A program made the position numbers and the translations under genes. Below the pieces are notes generated by a model. That model saw only the letters and a list, made by a program, of their open reading frames with translations, searched no databases and was not told where the DNA came from. Source: an uncultured Ruminococcus sp. (GTDB lineage: Bacteria; Bacillota; Clostridia; Oscillospirales; CAG-272). Taken from it: a DNA stretch of 18,372 nt. Positions 14,096-18,372 of the stretch are shown here, piece after piece (position 1 is the stretch's first letter; the number at the start of each line of letters is the position of its first letter). The DNA lies in contig URUL01000034.1 in the NCBI GenBank assembly GCA_900551005.1, forward strand, positions 1-18,372, in the 5' to 3' direction.

Positions 14096-15064
14096 ATGGC
14101 AAAGAAGAAAATAAGCAAGGCACAGCGCAATTTTATGAAAAAGCATCCCATTATTACGTTGCTTCTTGTTTTGGTGTTGATAGCGGGCGTCGTTTTTCTC
14201 CGCCCATGGGAATATATCGAGGAAAACAAACAGCCGATACAGAATATTGACCTCTCCGAAGCAAAAGGGAAATTACAGGTTCATTACATAGATGTCGGTC
14301 AGGCGGACGCCATACTCGCCATCATGCCGACGGGAGAGACCTTGCTCATAGATGCAGGCGCATCGAATGACAAGGATGTACGCGCAGAAAAGGGCGCTGA
14401 TTATCTCATAAGCTATCTCCGCGGTTGCGGCGTTGAAAAAATAGATTACATGATACTCACACATCCTCATTCCGACCATATAGCATCGGCTGATGAGGTG
14501 ATCAAGGAATACGGTACGGAGATAAAAAATATTCTGCTCTCGGATGATACCTCAGCAGGCTGGGAACGTGTGGCAAAAGCGATGCAAACGGCAGGAGTCG
14601 GGTATGAAATATGCGAGGTCGGGGATACTTACCGTATAGGTGAGGCAAGACTTACGATTCTCGGTCCCGTCGATACATCCATATTTGATGAGGACAATAA
14701 AAATAATTACAGCATAGTATGTCGCCTTGTATATAAGGATACATCGTTTATATTCACAGGAGATGCCGAGACCGTCACGGAGAAGGCAATCGTCAATGAA
14801 TTTTCCGCTTCTGAGCTGAAAAGCTCTGTGCTGAAGGTCGGTCATCACGGCTCGACGACATCCTCATGTGAGGAATTTCTCAAAGCGGTCAATGCAAGCA
14901 CGGCTGTCATATGCTGCGGTGCGGAAAACAGCTACGGCCATCCCGCAAAGTCTGTGCTGGAGCGTCTTGACAGGCTCGGCTACAATGTTCTTCGCACCGA
15001 TCTTGAGGGAACGATCGTCCTTATCTCAGACGGACATACTGTTTCACGCCTTGCCGTAAAATAA
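14096..15064 (+). CDS. Membrane-anchored metallo-beta-lactamase-fold hydrolase (ComEC/Rec2 C-terminal-like)
   Basis: The 322-residue protein has a basic N-terminus and one transmembrane segment (about 20-38), then an MBL domain like the C-terminal nuclease-like domain of ComEC but without the ComEC channel. The metal site is seen as HPHSDH (H123, H125, D127, H128), the D of FTGD (D223), HHGS (H250) and GHP (H282). The early VHYIDVGQADAILA strand is typical of this group. The positive N-terminus predicts the enzyme domain lies outside the membrane. The start at 14096 is chosen because GGAGGG lies just before it; an upstream in-frame TTG at 14057 has no such site. Substrate unknown; a DNA-uptake role is not shown. 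Confidence 0.88.
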   Translation: MAKKKISKAQRNFMKKHPIITLLLVLVLIAGVVFLRPWEYIEENKQPIQNIDLSEAKGKLQVHYIDVGQADAILAIMPTGETLLIDAGASNDKDVRAEKGADYLISYLRGCGVEKIDYMILTHPHSDHIASADEVIKEYGTEIKNILLSDDTSAGWERVAKAMQTAGVGYEICEVGDTYRIGEARLTILGPVDTSIFDEDNKNNYSIVCRLVYKDTSFIFTGDAETVTEKAIVNEFSASELKSSVLKVGHHGSTTSSCEEFLKAVNASTAVICCGAENSYGHPAKSVLERLDRLGYNVLRTDLEGTIVLISDGHTVSRLAVK

Positions 15065-15082
15065 AAGGCAGGATTGGTATTT

Positions 15083-15760
15083 TTGAAAAAAATTTCGGCA
15101 TATGCAGCTTTGTTGCTGCTCGTGGTTATATGCTTTTCCACGGAGCTTGGCGCTCTCGGAAGGGACGACGTGTATTTCTTCGGCGATTCGACGACGGCGC
15201 ATCTTGCCGTCCGCGGCGGCATACCGCGAAACCATGTCTGGTCAGGGCAGGCAAGTACGGTGCTTTTTGAAACGGTCAATCAGACAAGGTGCGTTTACTT
15301 TGAGCGTGAAAACAGAAATTATAAAATAGCCGAGGCGGCGGCAAAGGTAAAACCACCGATACTCGTGATAACGCTCGGCGTTTCCGGCGGTGCCGGACAC
15401 CTCGGAGAAGACCGATTCAAAAGCGTGTACCGTGAACTTATCCGCTCGGTGAGAGAGGCATCTCCCGATACGCGGATTTTCATTCAGTCCATACTGCCGC
15501 TTTCAGACAGGAGCGCTTCGGAATACAAGCTGCTGACAAAGGACGCGGTGTTCTGCGCAAACGGCTGGATACGGGCACTTTGCGAAGAAATGGACGTGCC
15601 GTATATCGATACGCATTCGAAGTTGATCGATACAAACGGTTATCTTAAACAAATATATCAGAACGACGGGCATATGCATCTGACAAAAGAGGCATATTCC
15701 GTGGTGCTGGACAATATATACAGTTGTATATCATCAGAATTATCCGACTTTGAAAAGTAA
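15083..15760 (+). CDS. Secreted SGNH/GDSL-type hydrolase
   Basis: The protein is 225 residues when started at TTG 15083, which gives a typical MKK signal peptide with a hydrophobic core at about 5-18; an in-frame TTG at 15074 is also possible. AGGA lies nine bases before 15083. Block I is FFGDST with nucleophile S36. The block III position reads LGVSGG (98-103), lacking the Asn of the usual GxND. Block V is DGHMHLT (195-201), giving candidate Asp and His. Relatives are esterases or deacetylases acting on glycans or lipids. It lies 18 bases after the MBL gene and is probably co-transcribed. An extracellular location is predicted. Confidence 0.8.
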   Translation: MKKISAYAALLLLVVICFSTELGALGRDDVYFFGDSTTAHLAVRGGIPRNHVWSGQASTVLFETVNQTRCVYFERENRNYKIAEAAAKVKPPILVITLGVSGGAGHLGEDRFKSVYRELIRSVREASPDTRIFIQSILPLSDRSASEYKLLTKDAVFCANGWIRALCEEMDVPYIDTHSKLIDTNGYLKQIYQNDGHMHLTKEAYSVVLDNIYSCISSELSDFEK

Positions 15761-15793
15761 AATATGTCAATAAAAAAGAGGGGTGTTTTGTTA

Positions 15794-17212
15794 ATGTCAG
15801 GTCTTTCGGGGAGAAAAATCAAGCTTATCGCTTTGGCTTTGGGAGTGGTATGCGCCATCATGTTCGCGGCGCTCGCCTATGCGGGCTTTGCGGGAGAAAG
15901 CGCGGTGAACGGAATATGCTTCTCCATTCTTGCCGCAGCATCGCTGATTGCGATATATCCGGGATATATTATAGGCAAGCTTGTGGACGAGATAAGCTCT
16001 CTGCGCGAAAACGTACGCCTGCAGAATGAGCGTATGCTTCGCATGCAGAAGGAAAGCGAAAAGCAGAATCCCGCCGATAAATATTCTCCTGCAAACAGGC
16101 TGAAGATTCAGCGTAATACCACGGGCTCCCTCTCGGCAGATCTTACGGAAACAGCCAAGACGCGGATCATGAATATGCCTGCGCAGCCTTCTCCCGCGAG
16201 CCGTCAGAGCGGAGATATTCCTTCTCCCGTGGCAAAGGACTTTACAAGAGAGATATCGATCCCCACAGAACAGGATGTGGCAGAAGCAAATACGGAAGCG
16301 CCGAAGGCGATTACGGGAGTCATCCGAAAACCCGACCCTGAGAAGTTTTTCACAAGCTCGGCGATAGATATAACAAAATCAGCGCCTGCGGCAAAGCATC
16401 TCCAGAGCATTTCCGCAGGCGGGCTGCACAGCATATGCATCAGGCGGGACGGCACGTGCGCTGCCTCGGGATACGGTACATACGGTCAGTGCAATGTTGA
16501 TTCATGGGTGAATATGATAGGTGTCTCTGCAGGAAACCATCACACGGTCGGACTGCGGATGAACGGCACTTGCCTTGCTACGGGCTACAGCGGCTACGGT
16601 CAGTGCGATGTGGAATCATGGACGGATATCGCGATGGTATCCGCCGGTGTCGGTCATACGGTCGGACTTAAAAACGACGGCACATGTGTTGCTGTCGGCG
16701 ACAATACCTACGGTCAGTGTAATGTGGATGACTGGAGCGAGGTTATTGCCGTATCCGCAGGCTATAACTATACCGTCGGTCTGCGTGTGGACGGAACCAT
16801 CGTTGCCGTCGGCGCCAATACGGACGGTCAGTGGGGTGCTATCAAGTGGGGCAGTATCTGTGATGTTGCCGCAGGCGGACTGCATACGGTAGGACTTCGT
16901 ACAGACGGAACGTGCGTTGCCGTCGGCAATAATGCAAACGGTCAGTGTGATGTCACGCGCTGGAATAATATTATTTCCGTTGCCGCGGGAAATTATCACA
17001 CGGTCGGTCTTACGGAAAGCGGCAGAGTTGTGGCTACGGGATATAATGGCTACTGTCAGTGCGACGTTTCAAACTGGCATGATATCATTGCCGTTTCCGC
17101 AGGCAGAAACCATACTCTCGCGCTCGACAAGAATGGCACGGTATGGGCTGTCGGCGACAATACCTATGGTCAGACGGACGTTTCAAAGTTCCGTAATATA
17201 AAGGTAAAATAA
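15794..17212 (+). CDS. Membrane protein with seven RCC1-type repeats
   Basis: The protein is 472 residues from ATG 15794, which has AGAGGGG ten bases upstream; an in-frame ATG at 15764 would add ten residues but lacks a good site. Two transmembrane segments (11-32, 40-60) are followed by a possible coiled coil (62-90), a Pro/Ser/Thr-rich linker to about 200, then seven repeats of exactly 38 residues from 207 to the last residue. Each follows (S/A)AGxxHTVGL-xxDGTCxAxG-xxxYGQCxVxxW. Such RCC1 repeats build a seven-bladed propeller used for protein binding. Two membrane passes with a positive N-terminus suggest that the propeller is in the cytoplasm. It sits in the MBL-SGNH cluster; partner and role unknown. 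Confidence 0.85.
   Translation: MSGLSGRKIKLIALALGVVCAIMFAALAYAGFAGESAVNGICFSILAAASLIAIYPGYIIGKLVDEISSLRENVRLQNERMLRMQKESEKQNPADKYSPANRLKIQRNTTGSLSADLTETAKTRIMNMPAQPSPASRQSGDIPSPVAKDFTREISIPTEQDVAEANTEAPKAITGVIRKPDPEKFFTSSAIDITKSAPAAKHLQSISAGGLHSICIRRDGTCAASGYGTYGQCNVDSWVNMIGVSAGNHHTVGLRMNGTCLATGYSGYGQCDVESWTDIAMVSAGVGHTVGLKNDGTCVAVGDNTYGQCNVDDWSEVIAVSAGYNYTVGLRVDGTIVAVGANTDGQWGAIKWGSICDVAAGGLHTVGLRTDGTCVAVGNNANGQCDVTRWNNIISVAAGNYHTVGLTESGRVVATGYNGYCQCDVSNWHDIIAVSAGRNHTLALDKNGTVWAVGDNTYGQTDVSKFRNIKVK
16412..17209 (+). repeat. Seven tandem 114-bp coding repeats (RCC1 blades)
   Basis: The coding sequence from 16412 to the stop is seven back-to-back units of 114 bases, with no insertions between them at the protein level. 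Recurrent DNA words such as TACGGTCAGTG and CACACGGTCGG recur once per unit, while codon choice has drifted. This indicates old duplication with maintained protein pattern. It is a coding repeat, not a CRISPR. Confidence 0.88.
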
Positions 17213-17236
17213 TACGTCTTGCTTGGGGGCATTTTT

Positions 17237-18127
17237 ATGAAGATACTCAATTTCGGCTCGCTGAATCTTGATTATGTATATAAAGTGGAGCATTTTGTCA
17301 TGGCGGGAGAAACGATCTCGTCCTCTTCCCGTGAGACCTTCTGCGGAGGCAAGGGGCTCAATCAGTCTGTTGCCGCATCAAAGGCAGGGGGCAATGTATT
17401 TCATGCCGGCAATATAGGTGCCGAGGGCGGTGTTCTTCTCGATATGCTGAAAAGTGCCGGCACCGATATACATCTCACAAGGCAGGTCAGCGTGCCTACG
17501 GGTCATGCGATCATTCAGGTAAACGAGCATGGCAATAATTGCATCATTCTCTATGGCGGCGCAAATCAGTGCATCACACAGGCGCAGATAGATGAGGTGC
17601 TGTCGGAATTTTCCCGCGGTGATTATCTCATTCTGCAGAATGAAGTAAATATGCTTCCCGAAATCATTGATAAGGCATACGAAAAGGGAATGGTCATATT
17701 CTTAAACCCCTCACCGTTTGATGACAAGCTGAAAAAGATTGATTATAATAAAATTTCTTATATACTCCTCAATGAGGTTGAGGGCTGTGCCATCAGCGGA
17801 AAAACGGAGCCGTCCGAGATCATTGAGGGAATCAGAGAGAAATATGAAAAAATCGCCGTCGTGCTGACACTCGGCGAAAAAGGAAGCGTTTACGACGACG
17901 GAAAAGAGCATTTTGAGCAGGGAATATTCAAGGTGAAAGCCGTGGATACCACAGCCGCAGGAGATACTTTCACGGGATATTTCGTCAGCGCTCTCGCAGA
18001 GGGCAGAGGAGCAAGAGAGGCGCTGAAGAGAGCGGCGGCGGCTTCTGCCATTGCCGTATCGAGAAAAGGCGCCGCACCTTCCGTTCCCACGGTAGAAGAG
18101 GTCGAAGAATTTCTGAAAAACAACTGA
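17237..18127 (+). CDS. PfkB/ribokinase-family carbohydrate kinase
   Basis: The 296-residue kinase is predicted to phosphorylate a sugar or nucleoside with ATP. PfkB signature 1 is seen as CGGKGLNQSVAASKAGG (from C36), and signature 2 as DTTAAGDTFTGYF (from D237), with catalytic base D243 and the anion-hole residues before it. NPSP and the LTLGEKGSV stretch also fit RbsK-like enzymes, so ribokinase is a fair but unproven guess. The start at ATG 17237 is chosen because GGGGG lies seven bases upstream; an upstream in-frame TTG at 17219 would overlap that site. It follows the RCC1 gene by 24 bases and ends in a duplicated 17-bp segment. Confidence 0.9.
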   Translation: MKILNFGSLNLDYVYKVEHFVMAGETISSSSRETFCGGKGLNQSVAASKAGGNVFHAGNIGAEGGVLLDMLKSAGTDIHLTRQVSVPTGHAIIQVNEHGNNCIILYGGANQCITQAQIDEVLSEFSRGDYLILQNEVNMLPEIIDKAYEKGMVIFLNPSPFDDKLKKIDYNKISYILLNEVEGCAISGKTEPSEIIEGIREKYEKIAVVLTLGEKGSVYDDGKEHFEQGIFKVKAVDTTAAGDTFTGYFVSALAEGRGAREALKRAAAASAIAVSRKGAAPSVPTVEEVEEFLKNN

Positions 18128-18147
18128 TCATGAAAAACAACTGATCA
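18114..18147 (+). repeat. 17-bp perfect tandem duplication spanning the kinase stop codon
   Basis: TGAAAAACAACTGATCA occurs at 18114-18130 and again, with no gap, at 18131-18147. The first copy encodes the last kinase residues and the TGA stop; the second is untranslated. This looks like a recent slippage duplication. Confidence 0.95.
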
Positions 18148-18148
18148 T

Positions 18149-18184
18149 AAAGAGGGCGGAACGCATCGGCGTCCCGCCCTCTTT
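18149..18184 (+). terminator. Terminator after the PfkB kinase gene
   Basis: A long GC-rich hairpin is present: AAAGAGGGCGG (18149-18159) pairs with the complementary arm ending in CCGCCCTCTTT (to 18184), and ACGC pairs with GCGT beneath a 4-base loop, with one A-C mismatch. The T run is only three bases, but the stem is very stable. Confidence 0.78.
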
Positions 18185-18262
18185 CACGCAAAAAGATCCC
18201 GCACGCAAAAACAGCCGTGTCGTCTATCCGTTCTTCGGCCCTGTCGGAAAAAGGTAAAAGAA

Positions 18263-18291
18263 AGCCGAAAACTCCCATTGGGGTTTTCGGC
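18263..18291 (-). terminator. Terminator after tRNA-Arg(CCU)
   Basis: On the minus strand, GCCGAAAAC (complement of 18283-18291) pairs with GTTTTCGGC (complement of 18264-18272), continued by a CCC/GGG pair of arms with one bulged base. TTTCTTTT follows. It lies just beyond the tRNA 3' end. Confidence 0.82.
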
Positions 18292-18297
18292 AAAATT

Positions 18298-18372
18298 TGG
18301 CGTTCCCGAGGTGATTCGAACACCCGACCTACCGCTTAGGAGGCGGTCGCTCTATCCAGCTGAGCTACGGAA
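18298..18372 (-). tRNA. tRNA-Arg (anticodon CCT), 5' end cut by the window edge
   Basis: Everything except the first two bases is in the window. The acceptor 3' strand CGGGAAC pairs with the visible TTCCG; D stem GCTC/GAGC; anticodon stem ACCGC/GCGGT enclosing CTCCTAA with anticodon CCT; T arm GGGTG-TTCGAAT-CACCT; discriminator G73. CCA is encoded at 18298-18300. It reads the arginine codon AGG. Confidence 0.93.

Noticed and set aside
15074..15145. SGNH protein as a lipoprotein
   Set aside because: The Cys in VVIC is preceded by Ile where a lipobox needs Gly, Ala or Ser, so an ordinary signal peptide is more likely.
16412..17209. Tandem repeats considered as a CRISPR array
   Set aside because: The 114-base units are fully coding, vary in sequence, have no constant repeat plus unique spacer pattern, and translate to RCC1 blades.

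Overview
The window looks like chromosomal DNA of a Firmicute, probably a gut-type Clostridia (Oscillospiraceae/Ruminococcaceae-like). This is inferred from GGAGG-type ribosome binding sites, sigma-A promoters of the TTGACA-17-TATAAT kind, compact operons, a glycoside hydrolase family 78 gene and single-membrane-type lipoprotein and anchor signals. No phage, transposase, integrase or CRISPR array is visible, and the region reads as core genome with a few poorly known cell-envelope genes.

Layout: (1) 1-180 is the 3' end of a 23S rRNA gene followed by two terminators, with no 5S gene between them. (2) 185-4944 is a miscellaneous metabolic stretch: a PHP-domain phosphoesterase (-), a divergent cytoplasmic alpha-L-rhamnosidase (+), a calcineurin-like phosphoesterase (+) and a zinc-ribbon protein of unknown function (-). 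(3) 5157-12347 is an aromatic amino acid locus. A TetR-type regulator (-) is divergent from a six-gene operon pheA-aroB-aroC-aroA-tyrA-aroF, driven by one clear promoter and closed by one terminator. It encodes DAHP synthase (entry), 3-dehydroquinate synthase, EPSP synthase, chorismate synthase, and the two branches to phenylpyruvate and hydroxyphenylpyruvate. 3-Dehydroquinase, shikimate dehydrogenase and shikimate kinase are not in the window. (4) 12451-13149 is a lone lipoprotein.

(5) 13377-13852 holds three tRNA genes on the minus strand (Arg-ACG, Val-GAC, Ala-GGC), headed by a near-consensus promoter. (6) 14096-18127 is a four-gene plus-strand cluster: a membrane-anchored metallo-beta-lactamase-fold (ComEC/Rec2-like) hydrolase, a secreted SGNH hydrolase, a membrane protein ending in seven exactly 38-residue RCC1-type repeats, and a PfkB/ribokinase-family sugar kinase. 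A perfect inverted repeat sits on the -35 region of its promoter. This cluster is the best candidate here for an undescribed system. (7) The right edge cuts through a minus-strand tRNA-Arg(CCU) gene.

Functional links: the aro/tyr/phe operon is a coherent pathway unit. The envelope cluster is linked only by spacing and shared strand; topology predictions place the first two products outside the membrane and the RCC1 propeller inside, so a joint function is inference.
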